Part shown: positions 12,471 to 28,609 of the stretch, one piece after another | How the letters are laid out: every line of letters begins with the position of its first letter | How positions within the stretch are numbered: the first letter of the stretch is position 1 | Origin: Delphinus delphis | Taxonomy: Eukaryota > Chordata > Mammalia > Artiodactyla > Delphinidae | NCBI RefSeq assembly: GCF_949987515.2 | Contig: NC_082683.1 | Location: forward strand, 126,008,582-126,072,581 | Direction: 5' to 3' | Length of the DNA: 64,000 nt | Made by a program: the position numbers and the translations under genes | Notes under the pieces: generated by a model | What the model saw: only the letters and a program-made list of their open reading frames with translations | Database searches by the model: none | Told to the model about the DNA's origin: nothing

Positions 12471-12783
12471 GATAAGATGAAAATAAAATTCTTAGGAAAC
12501 TTCGGAATTCTCAGGGAATCTAAAAGGATCTAGTCTAATTTGGTTTATTTTTCATGCTGACACTGTTGGGATTATATGAAAATTAATTATTATTATAGCA
12601 CTGGTTCTCAATTCCTATGAGTTGTGCTGAGAGCCATTTTTAATATTTCAAACATCTTAATATAACTCACATATTTACCTAAAATAAGTCTACACCAACC
12701 ATTTCAAAATGTCAAGTTTCTTTCATTCCATTAAAAATTTTATCAAATAATGTTGATCAGATTTTCTAACTTAAAAAATTGGA
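12471..12783. repeat. direct repeat copy 1 (313 bp) left of a SINE
   Basis: Runs from gataagatgaaaataaaatt to cttaaaaaattgga. The same sequence recurs at 12999-13320, directly after the SINE, with about a dozen substitutions and a few small indels. The copy ends at the very base where the SINE begins. Confidence 0.95.
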
Positions 12784-12998
12784 GGGCTTCTCTGGTGGCG
12801 CAGTGGTTGAGAGTCCGCCTGCCGGTGCAGGGGACACGGGTTCGTGCCCTGGTCCGGGAGGATCCCACATGCCGCAGAGAGGCTGGGCCCGTGAGCCATG
12901 GCCGCTGAGCCTGCGCGTCCGGAGCCTGTGCTCCGCAACGGGAGAGGCCACGGTGGTGAGAGGCCCGTGTACCACCAAAAAAAAAAAAAAAAAAAAAA
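12784..12998 (+). mobile_element. CHR-type SINE, short form, between two ~315-bp direct repeats
   Basis: A full-length copy starting gggcttctctggtggcg and ending in an A tail of about 22 bases. No ordinary short target duplication is visible: the left flank ends ttaaaaaattgga and the right flank starts gataagatgaaa. The only flanking duplication is the pair of 313-322-bp blocks, whose limits coincide exactly with the SINE ends. Confidence 0.93.
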
Positions 12999-13320
12999 GA
13001 TAAGATGAAAATAAAATTCTTAGGAAACTCTTAGGAATTCTCAGGGGGAATCTAAAAGGATCTACTCTAATTTGGGTTGTTTTATTTTTCATGCTGAAAC
13101 TGTTAGGATTATATGAAAATTAATTATTATTATAGCACTGGTTCTCAATTCCTATGAGTTGTGCTGAGAGCCATTTTTATTATTTCAAACATCTTAATAT
13201 AAATCATATATTTACCTAAAATAAGTCTATACTAACCATTTCAAAATGTCAAGTTTCTTTCATTCCGTTAAAAATTTTATCAAATAACGTTGATCAGATT
13301 TTCTAACTTAAAAAATTGGA
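12999..13320. repeat. direct repeat copy 2 (322 bp) right of a SINE
   Basis: The second copy of the 12471-12783 block. It is slightly longer because of small insertions (for example ggttgttttattt where copy 1 has ggtttattt). It ends ttaaaaaattgga, and unique sequence aaaagcaatg follows. Confidence 0.95.
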
Positions 13321-13367
13321 AAAAGCAATGATTTCCTGACTAATAAATTTTATTTAAAATATTTAAG

Positions 13368-13720
13368 GGCTTCCCTGGGGGCTCAGTGGTTAAGAATCTT
13401 CCTGTCGATGCAGGGGACACGGCTTCGACCCCTGGTCCGGGAAGATCCCACATGCCGTGGAGCAACTAAGCCCGTGCGCCACAACTACTGAGCCTGTGCT
13501 CTGGAGCCTGTGAGCCACAACTGCTGAGCCCACGTGCCACAACTACTGAAGCCCACGTGCCTAGAGCCTGTGCTTCACAACAAGAGAGGCCACCGGAATG
13601 AGAAGCCTGCGCACTGCAATGAAGAGTAGCCCTCGCTTGCCGCAACTAGAGAAAGCGGCATGCAGCAACAAAGACCCAACGCAGCCAAAAATAAGTAATA
13701 CAATAAATAAATAAATTTAT
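13368..13720 (+). mobile_element. CHR-type SINE, long form
   Basis: A full-length ~350-bp variant with a B-box-like cttcgacccctggtccgg, three copies of a gccacaactactgagcc-like unit and an AAAT-type tail. The target duplication aaaatatttaag is at 13356-13367 and 13721-13732. Confidence 0.93.
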
Positions 13721-13732
13721 AAAATATTTAAG

Positions 13733-15009
13733 TATATTGGTTTCATAGAGAAAAATCACAGTAAAATGCTTAAAATTATGGTGAAATGTTTAAATAATAA
13801 TTTTAAACTATGTTACAAAATATGAGACATACTCAAATATCATTGACATCAACAAAAATCCTGTTTTTTGAAAACCAAAATATTGGGCTGAAGCCCTTCA
13901 GCAATCTTTATCCAATCTTAAGACATGGACTAAAGCATCAGATCTAATATTCCTTGATGCTTTTGTAAAAATTTTAATTCAGCAGATCTTTTATCTCCCA
14001 CTTCCACCATTATCAACATGTTATATTCTTCAGAATAACTAAGAAGTATTGACTTTAGATTCAATGGCTTAACAAAAATCGCACTTGGGAGAAAATGAAA
14101 AGAAAGTTACACTGAGAAGAAAAAAAAAAATACAAGTAGCCTTAATAGTGTGAGCTTTGGTAATAAGGTAGTGAGAGTACATTTAAAACAGACCAGAACA
14201 GAGGTAACACTTATTCACTGTGTGTCAGGCACTTGGTACGTACTTTAAACGCTTCATTCTTCTTTAGTCCTAAGGAAGAAACACTATGAGATGACACATA
14301 AACAAGGGGCTGTCTTCCAAAGAAGTTACCTAGAAAAAGCTATACTTTCACTTTGTTTTCTAATACGTGTTTCTTACAGTGACTTCTGCAGTTATATAAA
14401 TCTTCTCTACATAAAATATTCTTTCAGAGATTCTCAACCCAGAAAAGCATATTAAAGGCTCCAAGAAGACCCTGCAGCAATAATATCTGTTTAACTTTAA
14501 CTCAGTGTTTCCCAAACTCATTTATTACAGAACCTTTTTTCATTAAGCAACTATTAATTCTAAAGGAACACATTCCATGGAACACAGCTGAAAAGTTATT
14601 CCAACAATGTTAACGTTGCTCAAAAGTGTATTTCGAATTTATCTTTCTGGGAGAGTTAGTTTATAAGCCACATTTTAAAAATATTTATTACTTTATGATA
14701 AAAAGAGTTCTCTCTAGTGATGCTGTTACAGCAAAATAGTATTTGCATTTTGACAGCCCTTAGCAAAATGAACATTTCTCAATTAAACTTGCTTTAATCA
14801 GACTTGACTCTTGGAGACCTTATATGGTTCCAGAAATTCAACTTGTCCTCAAAAGCAAGGCAATGTTAATACTTAAAGCATGTGTTATTGGCTCTGAACA
14901 CCAGAGGAGCCTCAAAATGTTTTGAGCAATAGCCTAGTGTATAAAAAAGTATCCCAATTAAATTTTAAATTTTGAAAGAGCATTAACCATTTAGACACAT
15001 GAATTCATT
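13733..15009. other. intron, mostly unrecognised
   Basis: Two weak old repeats lie here. About 14185-14300 is an antisense MIR scrap (cactgtgtgtcaggcacttgg). About 14500-14625 resembles a hAT-type end (cagtgtttcccaaactcatt, then ccatggaacacagctgaaaa). The rest shows nothing I can name. Confidence 0.4.
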
Positions 15010-15510
15010 GACTAAACAAGTTCTAACCACATGGCAGGTACTATGTTAAGTTTTGGGTATGGATAGAAGGAAGACAAAGCCAGTCCTTGAGCTAGAGGAG
15101 CTCAAAATCTTTTGGTAGAGACAGGCATATAAATACATAATTTAAAGTACTTTATTAGAGGTGAAAAATAAAGAAATTACTCCCAATGGTAAGAAGGTAG
15201 GCACAGGATTAGAAAGGCTTAACTGAGAAGATGGTTTATAAACGTATCTTTGATGAGTTGGAGACTGTCAGGTTAAAAAAAAGGAGAAAAATGCATCTGA
15301 GTTTGACAAGGCATATGAAGAGGGAATAAGTTATGACAGCGAGGGTAATGTCTGATAAATGATGAGAAATTTGGTATGCTAAGAGAAACTGTGTATTATA
15401 AGGTTAAGGGGAAACTTTGGAAAAATAGGTTAAGGTCAGGTTATGAAAAGCTATATGCAAAAAACAATTTAGATTTTTCATATGGGTAATGAACGATTTT
15501 ATGCAGTATT
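15010..15510 (-). mobile_element. L2 LINE, antisense fragment
   Basis: Matches the order of reverse-complement L2: ggcaggtactatgttaag, a ccttgagctagaggagctca segment, a block on a 'gaagaggg ... aagttatgac' pattern, and aggttatgaaaagctatatg near the right end. It is old. Confidence 0.65.
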
Positions 15511-15574
15511 TGAAAGCAGTTTTTTTTTTTGTACACAAATGAGCAGAGCACCACAATTGAAAAATAAACAAAAA

Positions 15575-15850
15575 TCACAAAGATTCAGCTTAGATACCAC
15601 ATCCACTGCTAGCCTTTCATGACATTCCCAGACTTGGTTTATATATATCCTCTCCTGTGCCTGATGTACATACCTTTATGACATTGATTATACTGGATTT
15701 TAATTTTATATTGATTTACTTATCTAGACTTCCAATTAGACTATAAACTCCTTGAGTACAGGGACTGACACTTCTATATGTCTAGCACTTAAAACAGTAC
15801 GTGTTAGATGGTCAGAACTTGATAAATGTTTGCAGAATAAATGAATGATT
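15575..15850 (+). mobile_element. L2 LINE, 3' end fragment
   Basis: Reads cagcttagataccacatcca, ttagactataaactccttga, gtacagggactgac, then a gataaatgtttgcagaataa tail, the standard L2 3' end. Confidence 0.75.
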
Positions 15851-16004
15851 AATTATGTGTAGTAAAAGAGACAGCACACACAACATTTTCAACTAAGGGA
15901 CTGGATGGATGACACTTATTATCGACCATGAATACAGAAGGTAGACTTTTTGAGAGGTAGATGTTAGCAATATTGAATACCCTTTTGGATGCAATAGTGA
16001 TAAA

Positions 16005-16230
16005 ATACCAATTTCTGAGTACCTCTCTGTGTTGGGAACTATTATAGATGATTTAAATCCACTAGTACTGACAGCTATCCTATAGGAGGTCCTTTTATTT
16101 TAATAATAGGAGGTCTTTTTATTTTAATAATATTATGGCCATTTTATAGATGTAAGGTGCTCAAGGAGATTAAGTAACTTATCCAATGTCCTGTAGCTAG
16201 TAAGTGCATTTAAAATTAGGGCTATTTAAT
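16005..16230 (-). mobile_element. MIR SINE, antisense, with an internal tandem duplication
   Basis: Inverted MIR order: gagtacctctctgtgttgg, a ggccattttatagatgtaag segment, taagtaacttatccaatgtc, then gtagctagtaagtgcattt. A 24-bp unit is repeated in tandem inside it (see 16082-16129). Confidence 0.7.
16082..16129. repeat. 24-bp tandem duplication (two units)
   Basis: Units at 16082-16105 and 16106-16129 begin ataggaggt and end tattttaata, and differ by one base (cc versus ct). It probably arose by slippage inside the MIR copy. Confidence 0.85.
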
Positions 16231-18479
<2,249 letters not shown>

Positions 18480-18886
18480 ATTTAGAAGAGAAAAATGGGC
18501 AAAAGACTTAAATAGGCACTTCACTTTATTAGCCATATCCAATAACCAATAAATACAAATAGGTACTCAATTTCATTAATTATTAGGGAGATGCAAATTA
18601 AAACCACAATGAGATACCACTATGAAGGCTATAATTAAAGAGGCTGTACGCCAAAATATGTTGGTGATGTAGAATAACTGGAACTTTCGTACATTACTGG
18701 TGGGACTGAAAATTGGCACAACTACTTTGGAAAACAAAGTAGTTGGCATTATTTCTAAAGCCAAATATATGTGTACTCTGTTCTGCTCCTAAGTATGTGT
18801 CTAACGGAAATGAGTAAATATGTTCACTAAGAATGCTCATAGGAGCATTACTTATAATAATAGCCTATCAATTACAGGAAAAAACT

Positions 18887-21800
18887 GTAAAAAACACAAA
18901 TACATGGAGGCTAAACAGTGCACTACTAAATAACCAAGAGATCACTGAAGAAATCAAAGAAGAAATAAAAAAATACATAGAAACAGTGACAATGAAAACA
19001 CGACGACCCAAAACCTATGGGATGTAGCAAAAGCAGTTCTAAGATGGAAGTTTATAGCAATTTAATCTCACCTCAAGAAACAAGGAAAATCTCAAATAAA
19101 CAATCTAAGCTTACACCTAAAGCAACTAGAGAAAGAACAAAGAAAACCCAAAGTCAGTAGAAGGAAAGAAATTATAAAGATCAGAGAAGAAATAAATGAA
19201 ATAGAAATGAAGAAAACAAGACCAAAGATTAATAAAACTATAAATTGGTTCTTTGAGAAGATAAACAAAATTGATAAACCTTTAGCCAGACTCATCAAGA
19301 AAAAAAGAGAGAAGATGCAAATCAGTAAAATTAGAAATGAAAAAGGAGAAATCACAACTGACACCACAGAAATACAAAGGATTATATGAGACTATTACAA
19401 ACAACTCTATGCCAATAAAATGGACAACCACAAAGAAATGGACAAATTCTTGGAAAGGTACAATTTTCCAGGACTGAACCAGGAAGAATTAGAAAATATA
19501 ACCAGACTTATCACAAGTAATGAAATTGAAACTATAATTAAAAATCTTCCAACAAACAAAAGTCCAGGACAAGATGGCTTCACAGGCGAATTCTATCAAA
19601 CATTTAGAGAAGCGCTAACACCAATCCTTCTCAAACTCTTCCAAAAAATTGCAGAGGGAGGAACACTCCCAAATTCATTCAACGAAGCCACCACCACCCA
19701 GATGCCAAAACCAGACAAAGATATTACACAAAAAAAGAAAATTACAGACTAATATCACTGATGAACATAGATGTAAAAATCCTCAACAAAACACTAGCAA
19801 ACAGAACCCAACAACACATTAAAAGGTTCATACACCATGATCAAGTGGGATTTATCCCAGGGCTGCAAGGATTCTTCAATATACGCAAATCAATCAATGT
19901 GATACACCATATTAACAAATTAAGGAATAAAACCATATGATCATGTCAATAGATGCAGAAAAAGCTTTTGACAAAATTCAACACCCATTTATGATAAATA
20001 CTCTCCAGAAAAAGGGCACAGAAGGAACCTACCTCAACAAAATAAAGGACATATATGACAAACGCACAGCAAACATCATACTCAATGGTGAAAAACTGAA
20101 ACCATTCCCACTAAGATCAGGAACAAGACAAGGATGTCGACTCTTGCCACTCGTATTCAACATAGTTTTGGAAGTCCTAGCCATGGTAATCAGAGAAGAA
20201 AAAGAAATAAAAGGAACACAAATTGGGAAAGAAGAAGTAAAACTGTCACTGTTTGCCGATGACATGATACTATACATAGAAAATCCTCACGATGCCACCA
20301 GAAAACTGCTAGAACTAATCAATGAATTTGGTAAGGTTGCAGGATAAAAAATTAATGCACAGAAATCTCTGGCATTCCTATACACTAACAATGAAAAATC
20401 AAGGAATGAGAAATCAAGGAAACAATCCCATTTACCATCACAACAAAAAGAATAAAATGCCTAGGAATAAACCTACTTAAGGAGGCAAAAGACTTGTACT
20501 TAGAAAACTATAAAACACTGATGAAAGAAATCAAACATGACATAAACAGATGGAGAAATATACCATGTTCTTGGATGGGAAGAATCAATATTGTGAAAAT
20601 GACTATACTACCCAAAGCAATCTACAGATTCAAGGCAATCCCTATCAAACTACCAATGGCATTCTTCACAGAATTAGAACAAAAATTTTACAATTTGTAT
20701 GGAAACACAAAAGACCCCAAATAGCCAGAGCAATCTTGAGAAAGAAAAATGGAGCTGGAGGAATCAGGCTGACTTCAAATTATACTACAAAGCCATAGTA
20801 ATCAAGACAGTATGGTACTGGCACAAAAACAGAAATATAGATCAAGGTACGGATAGAGAACCCAGAGATAAACCCATGCACATATGGTCACCTAATCTAT
20901 GACAAAGGAGGCAAGAACATAAAATGGAAAGACAGCCTCTTCAATAAGTGGTGCTGGGAAAACTGGACAACTACATGCAAAAGAATGAATTTAGAACACT
21001 ACCTAACACCACACACAAAAATAAATTCCAAATGGATTAAAGACCTAAATGTAAGACCAGACACTATAGAACTCTTAGAGGAAAACATAGGAAGAACACT
21101 CTTTGACATAAACCACAGCAAGATGGTTTTTGACTCACTTCCTAGAGTAATGAAAATAAAAACAAAAATAAATATATGGGACCTAATTAACCTTACAAGC
21201 TTTTGCACAGCAAAGGAAACCATAAACAAGATGAAAAGACAACCTCAGAATGGGAGAAAATAGTTGCAGATGAAGCAATGGCAAAGGATTAATCTCCAGA
21301 ATATAGAAACAGCTCATGGAGCTCAATATCAAAAAAACAAACAAGCCAATTAAAAAATGGGTGGAAGACTAAACAGACATTTCTCCAAAGAAGACATAAA
21401 GAAGGCCAAGAGGAACATGAAAAGATGCTCAACATCACTAATTATTAGAAGAATGAAAAGCAAAACTACAATGAGGTATCACCTCACATCAGTCAGAATG
21501 TCCATCATCCAAAAATCTACGAACAATAAATTCTGGAGAGGGTGCGGAGAAAAGCGAACCGTTTTGCACTGTTGGTGGGAATGTAAATTGATACAGCCAC
21601 TATGGAGAACAGTATGGAGGTTCCTTAAAAAACTAAAAATACAACTACCATATGACCCAGCAATCCCACTACTGGGCATATACCCTGAGAAAACCATAAT
21701 TCAAAAGGACACATGTACCCCAATGTTCACTGCAACACTGTTTACAATAGCCAGGACATGGAAACAACCTAAGTGTCCACTGACAGATGAATGGATAAAG

Positions 21801-21965
21801 AAGGTGTGGTACATGTATACAATGGAATATTACTCAGCCATAAAAAGGAATGGAATTGGGTCATTTGTAGAGATGTGGATGGACCTAGAGTCTGTCATAC
21901 AGAGTGAAATAAGCCAGAAAGAGAAAAACAAATATCGTATATTAATACGTATATGTGGAAACTAG
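18887..21965 (+). pseudogene. L1 ORF2 remnant, reverse transcriptase region
   Basis: Broken reading frames carry L1 ORF2 protein. [15 protein letters not shown] is at about 19560, [13 protein letters not shown] at about 19950, and the RT catalytic FADD motif at 20252-20263. [15 protein letters not shown] and [10 protein letters not shown] lie near the C terminus. The frame is lost several times (for example between 19752 and 19937 and at 20347, where a TAA replaces a Tyr codon), so no full protein can be made. Confidence 0.9.
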
Positions 21966-22305
21966 AAAAATGGTACAGATGAACCTATTTGTAGGGCAGG
22001 AATAGAGACATAGATGTAGAGAACGGACATGTGGACGTGGGGGGAAGGGGAGGGTGGGATGAATTGGGTGATTAGGTTTGACATAAATACACTACCATGG
22101 GTAAAACAGATAGCTAGTGGGAACCTGCTGTATAGCACAGGGAGCTCAGCCTGGTGCTCTGTGATGACCTAGCTGTGGGGGAAGCAGGGGAGGGAGGTCC
22201 AAGAGGGAGGGGATATAGGTATACATAGAGCTGATTCACTTCATTGTACGGCAGAAACTAACACAACATTGTAAATCAATTTTACTCCAATAAAAAATAA
22301 ATAGA
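18887..22305 (+). mobile_element. young 5'-truncated L1 LINE (about 3.4 kb)
   Basis: Runs from the ORF2 segment between endonuclease and reverse transcriptase (NTWRLNSALLNNQ) through the RT domain and C-terminal region to a 3' UTR. The 3' UTR has a g-rich run (gtggggggaaggggaggg) and the end acattgtaaatcaattttac followed by a short A-rich tail. L1 elements copy their own RNA into DNA at a nicked target. Half of ORF2 and all of ORF1 and the 5' UTR are absent, so it cannot move by itself. A clean target duplication is not visible. Confidence 0.92.
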
Positions 22306-22786
22306 TTAGAAAACAAACAAAAATAACCACCCTACTATCAATAAATAGTAGAAAGGGAAAATAGTGGTATATTTATTTATACAGCAATAAAAAGAAACAT
22401 AGTTCTGTACAAAACATACACAAACCTCACATTCATAGGGGAAAAGAAATAAGACTCTATTTCTAAAAAGCTGAAAACCAAAGCAGAATTCATCTGTGGG
22501 TGATAAAAAGAAAAATGGAAACTGCTCTGGTGAAGGTGGTAATGACTGGGAGGTGGCAGGAGAGGGACTTCTAGGGTGCTGGTAATGTTTCATTTCCTTA
22601 TATGAGTGGGAATAACATGAGAGCTCTCATTTTGAAAATTCATTGTGCTATACATACTTAGAACTTGTGTATTTTTCATTATGTATTATATCTGGTACAG
22701 GAAAGACTGAGATTAGAGGGTCTTTTTAAGCTTTCCATATTAGTATTTTTAACTTCTATACTAATTAGCTACTTTTAATGTATATC

Positions 22787-23207
22787 TGCTATGGGCAAAT
22801 TGCATCCCTCCAAAAATTCATATGCTGAAGCCCTAATCCCAAATGTGACTATATTCAGAGACAGGGCCATAAGGAAATAAGTAAGGTTAAATGAGGTCAT
22901 AAGGGTGGAGTCCTGATCCCATAAGATTAGTAACCTTATAAGAAGGGATATCCAAGCACTTATGTGTGCTCGTGCTTTCTCTCTCTCCCTCTCCCCCACT
23001 TCCTCTGCCCGCCTGCCATATGAGGATGTTAGGACACAACAAGAAGGTGGCCTTATGCAACCCAGGAAGAAAGACCTCACCAGGAATCAAATTGGCTGGC
23101 ACCCTGATAGACTTTCCAGCCTCTAGAACTATGAGAAAATACATTTCTGTTGTTTAAGCCACCAAGTCTGTGGTATTTTGTTATGGTGACCTGAGCAGAC
23201 TAACACA
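22787..23207 (+). mobile_element. MaLR-type solo LTR (MLT1/MST-like)
   Basis: A 421-bp LTR with TG...CA ends. It carries aaaattcatatgctgaagcc near the start, a CT-rich run at about 22975-23000, and the highly typical end of ttctgttgtttaagccacca, then a gtggtattttgtt segment and actaacaca. No internal viral sequence flanks it, so it is a solo LTR. The exact subfamily (MLT1 versus MST) is uncertain, and I see no clear target duplication. Confidence 0.8.
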
Positions 23208-23334
23208 AGGTCCTAGAGAACTTGGCCCTAATAAAATACTATTAGAGTCAGACAAATTTTGTATGCAGTATGGAAAACGAAACCTGGGCCCTTAAGAGCA
23301 AAACAAAGGTAAGGGGAAGACTATCTAGGCCTTC

Positions 23335-23515
23335 GCTATCCAGTATTGTAACCATAGCCATTGTGGCTAGTTAATTTTAATTAAATTTAATTTAAACTCC
23401 AGGTTCTCAGTCCCAACAGCCACATTTCAAGTATTCAATAGTCACATGTGTTGGACAGTGCAGATAGAGAACATTTTCTTCACTGCAGAAAGTTTAGAGG
23501 ACAGTACTATATATG
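23335..23515. mobile_element. hAT-type nonautonomous DNA transposon
   Basis: The ends are imperfect inverted repeats (ctatccagtattgta and agaggacagtactata). The inside reads ccattgtggctagttaattt, acagccacatttcaagtatt, then aatagtcacatgtgttggac, which matches a widespread old hAT-Charlie MITE of mammals. I do not assign the exact family. Confidence 0.65.
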
Positions 23516-23946
23516 GATCTAGGAGGGAATATGATGATTAGAATTAGCTTCCAAATAAACTTTTCTGATTAGAAATCAAGATATTAAAAAAAGGGTTTGT
23601 GCAAGATAGGAGATCCAATTCAACCAAAACAAAGCTCAACATAAAGAAGAAATGGTGGAATATTAGTTGTTCAAGGCTGATAAGAGGAGGGTAGTGTCTG
23701 TAAAATTGGTCCTGAATCATTTTATAGCAACATTCTTAACTTTGTAACCTAAAGCTATTTGATACTATGCTATCTAATCCCAGTAAAGGTATATTTAATT
23801 CATTTTCCTAACTATATAATTTAAGTTGCTATAAGATGAGTAATGCAACAATATAAATAATATTTCATGATTGCAGATTCCACATGTAAAAATCTAAACT
23901 TATAACTTGTTTATATATTAGCACAAAAATAAATTAAGATAAATTA

Positions 23947-25431
<1,485 letters not shown>

Positions 25432-25529
25432 TCATTTAAATTTAATGATTTTTAAAATTTTCGGTTCTCAAAAAACCCCAATTTACACACAGAAAATACG
25501 TAAATATTAACTGTACAATTAAATTCAAT

Positions 25530-26200
25530 AAATGTATGCCCCTGTGTAATTCGTACCCATATCAGGATACAGAATATTTCCATTCAATGCAGAAAGTTCC
25601 CTTGTTCTTAGTCAATCTTAGTCCCCCAATACAATTACTTTTCTTGTTTTCTCCTCCTTTTCCTCTTCCTCCTCTTCCCCTTTTTCTTATTTTTTCTTTT
25701 TAAATACAGATTAGTTTTGCCTCTTCTAGAATTTCACATAAATGGAAGCACAGTATGTATATGAAATATGTACCACAAAGTTTTAAAATGTAAATACTTT
25801 TTGACCCATAAAAATTGTACTCCTAGGAATTTATCCTAAGAATGTAAAAATGGAAACATGAAAGATTCAGAGAAAGGAAAATTACTGTAGCATTGCTTTT
25901 AACAGAAAAGAAGTGGCAACAAACTAGCAGATTAAACTATGGAAAATCCGTTAATGGATTATTTTGCAGCTACTGGCAATTATGTTTTATTAAAGTATTT
26001 AATCATATGGAACGATATTCAGATATTAACTTCAAAAAACATGTCACCATTTATAGAGAAAATCCCATTTTAATTTAAAAACACACAGAAACATTGTACC
26101 AAAGTCTTACCTATGATTATCTCTGGATAGTGGGAGTAAAATTTTTAATTTTTTCCTATTTGTTCATTTGTACTTTTTATAATCAACATGTATACTTCTC
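25530..26200 (+). mobile_element. ancient L1 (L1M/HAL1-type) fragment
   Basis: About 25780-26200 has old L1 order: tgacccataaaaattgtact, cctaggaatttatcctaaga, a gaaaatccgttaatgg part, atctctggatagtggg, then acttttataatcaacatg. The preceding 25530-25780 (cctgtgtaattcgtacccat, then gttttgcctcttctag) may be an adjoining old L1 3' UTR and is less certain. A pyrimidine-rich run lies at about 25640-25700. Confidence 0.6.
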
Positions 26201-26725
<525 letters not shown>

Positions 26726-26989
26726 CTAGCAAGAAGCACAAGACATATTTTACTCAAAAAAACCCCAAACACACAAAAAACCACAGGCACTATTTTATCA
26801 CAGTATGTTACCTTAGATTGTATGTTGGAAATAATATAATACAATTACATTTTCAACATAGAAGTGGTAGGCTTTTACTACTGAATAACTGAATGCTTAA
26901 TGAACTATTAGATGCTCAGCATTCAATATGAACTTCCAAGTACACTGGAGAATGTAAGAGAAATATTACATAAAGCCTTTGCATTTAAG
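26726..26989. other. intron, no feature recognised
   Basis: A short AT-rich stretch before the L2 copy. Confidence 0.4.
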
Positions 26990-28265
26990 GAATTTAAAAT
27001 GTGTGGAAGTAGACCATTCTGAGCAATGAAAATAGCTTGTGCAAAGGTTACAAGGCAGGAAAAAAAAGTCATCCTTCTGAAGAATTAAGAGAAGGCAAGC
27101 ATGGTTGGAGTGAGGGAAATAGTGTTAAGAGATAAGGTAAAAGTCAGATCACGCAGGATTCTGAAGTACATGTTAAGGATTTTGGGCTTCATCCTAAGGT
27201 AAATGGGAAGACATTAAAGGCTTCCAAATAAAGAAAGTGTCAGGATAAGATTTACATTTCGAAAAAATCTGGTCAATGTAGAAAATAGACTGAAATAGGG
27301 TAAGAAAATGTGGCAAAACCACCTAAGGGGCTAGTGGAAAAGTCGAGGTATGATGATGGCTGCCTGGACTAGGTAGAGCAGTGGGGATAGAGATAAAAGG
27401 GATGGCTCAGAGATATATTTAGGAAAGAGAATCAAACTGGGATTTAATAACTGACTAGATGTTGGGGTTAAGGGAGAGGAAGGGTCAAAGATGACTCACA
27501 GGTTTCTGCCCTAAACAACAACATGGATGGTGGTGCTAACATTTACCAAAACACAGAAACCAAAGTAGGAGAAAACTTTAAAGGGAAGACAGTAATTTTG
27601 GTTTTGGACATGCTGAATTTAAGCTGCCTATGTGACAGTCTAGTGCAGATAGTCAGTAAACGTTATAAACACAAGTTTAGGAGACATGATTGGACTGAAG
27701 GTATAATTTTAGGAATTGCCATTTATGGTTGATAACTGAACCTGTAAAGCTGGACCCAATCATTTGAGTGTGTATAAAATAAGAAACGAACTCTACTTAA
27801 TGATAAGAGAAAGGGAAGGAACTTCCCTGGTGGCACAGTGGTTAAGAATCCATCTGCCAATGCAGGGGACACGGGTTCGAGCCCTGGTCCGGGAAGATCC
27901 CACATGCCGTGGAGCAACTAAGCGCGTGCGCCACAACTACTGAGCCTGCGCTCTAGAGCCCACAAGCCACAACTACTGAGCCCGTGTGCCACAACTACGG
28001 AAGCCCACGTGCCTAGAGCCCCTGTTCCGCAACAAGAGAAGCCACTGCAATGAGAAGCCCACACACTGCAACAAAGAGTAGTCCCCGCTCGCTGCAACTA
28101 GAGAAAGCCTGTGTGCAGCAACAAAGACCCAACCCAGACAAAAGTCAATCAATCAATCAATTAATCAATTTATTTAAAAAAAAGAGAGAGAGAAAGGGAA
28201 GATGGGTCTGAGAAGCAGCAGACAGAAAAGTAGGAAGAAAAAGGCAGGCCACTTATGCCATTTAG
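26990..28265 (-). mobile_element. L2 LINE, antisense, interrupted by a SINE
   Basis: About 800 bp in the order of reverse-complement L2: gcttgtgcaaaggttac, aagtcagatcacgcaggatt, ttaaggattttgggcttcat, tggactaggtagagcagtgg, gagatatatttaggaaagag, tcaaagatgactcacaggtt, then ggatggtggtgctaacattt. It resumes after the SINE at about 28200 (agaagcagcagacag). This is one of the best preserved L2 copies here, but it still has no open frame. Confidence 0.8.
27819..28188 (+). mobile_element. CHR-type SINE, long form
   Basis: A full-length long variant with a tail of CAAT-type repeats (aatcaatcaatcaattaatc) instead of AAAT. The target duplication agagaaagggaag is at 27806-27818 and 28189-28201. It interrupts the L2 copy. 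Confidence 0.93.
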
Positions 28266-28609
28266 CAGTAATCTAGATTTGTCATGATGAGAGATAGTTG
28301 CTATGTAATAAAGGAGAAATGAACAAACCTTAAGCTATACTTTTGAGAAGCTTGTCTACTATTATTGGTAAATAGCAAATTAACTTAGTGCATATTATAT
28401 AAATATATTTTTCTCTTAGTCAAATTGCTAACAACATATGGAAGTCAATCCTAAAATTTATAACCTAAAAATTTCTTATGTTTTATCTCGGCGGATACTT
28501 TTTTAGATCAACATGCCTTTGTTGACTGGTTAGACCCTATTTCGTTAAATCTTGTTTTGGTTATCCTCTATGTTAGTTCCAAATAACTTCTAAGTTTCGA
28601 AAAGGCTAC
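28262..28609. other. intron, no feature recognised
   Basis: No named element. Confidence 0.4.

Larger units (their letters stand above)
18480..22700 (+). mobile_element. old L1 (L1M-type) 3' end, split by a young L1
   Basis: The left part, 18480-18886, is diverged L1 ORF2 (gggcaaaagacttaaatagg ... taaaaccacaatgagatacc ... cattacttataataatagcc). The right part, about 22306-22700, resumes the same element where the left stops (gtggtatatttatttataca ... aatgactgggaggtggcagg ... cattgtgctatacatactta). The 3.4-kb young L1 lies between them. The parts join in the right L1 order, so this is one old copy interrupted once. Confidence 0.85.

Noticed and set aside
19937..20347. A reverse transcriptase frame as a possible retron, group II intron or novel RT system
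   Set aside because: Sequence, motif order and 3' UTR are those of mammalian L1 ORF2. The frame is one fragment of a broken element.
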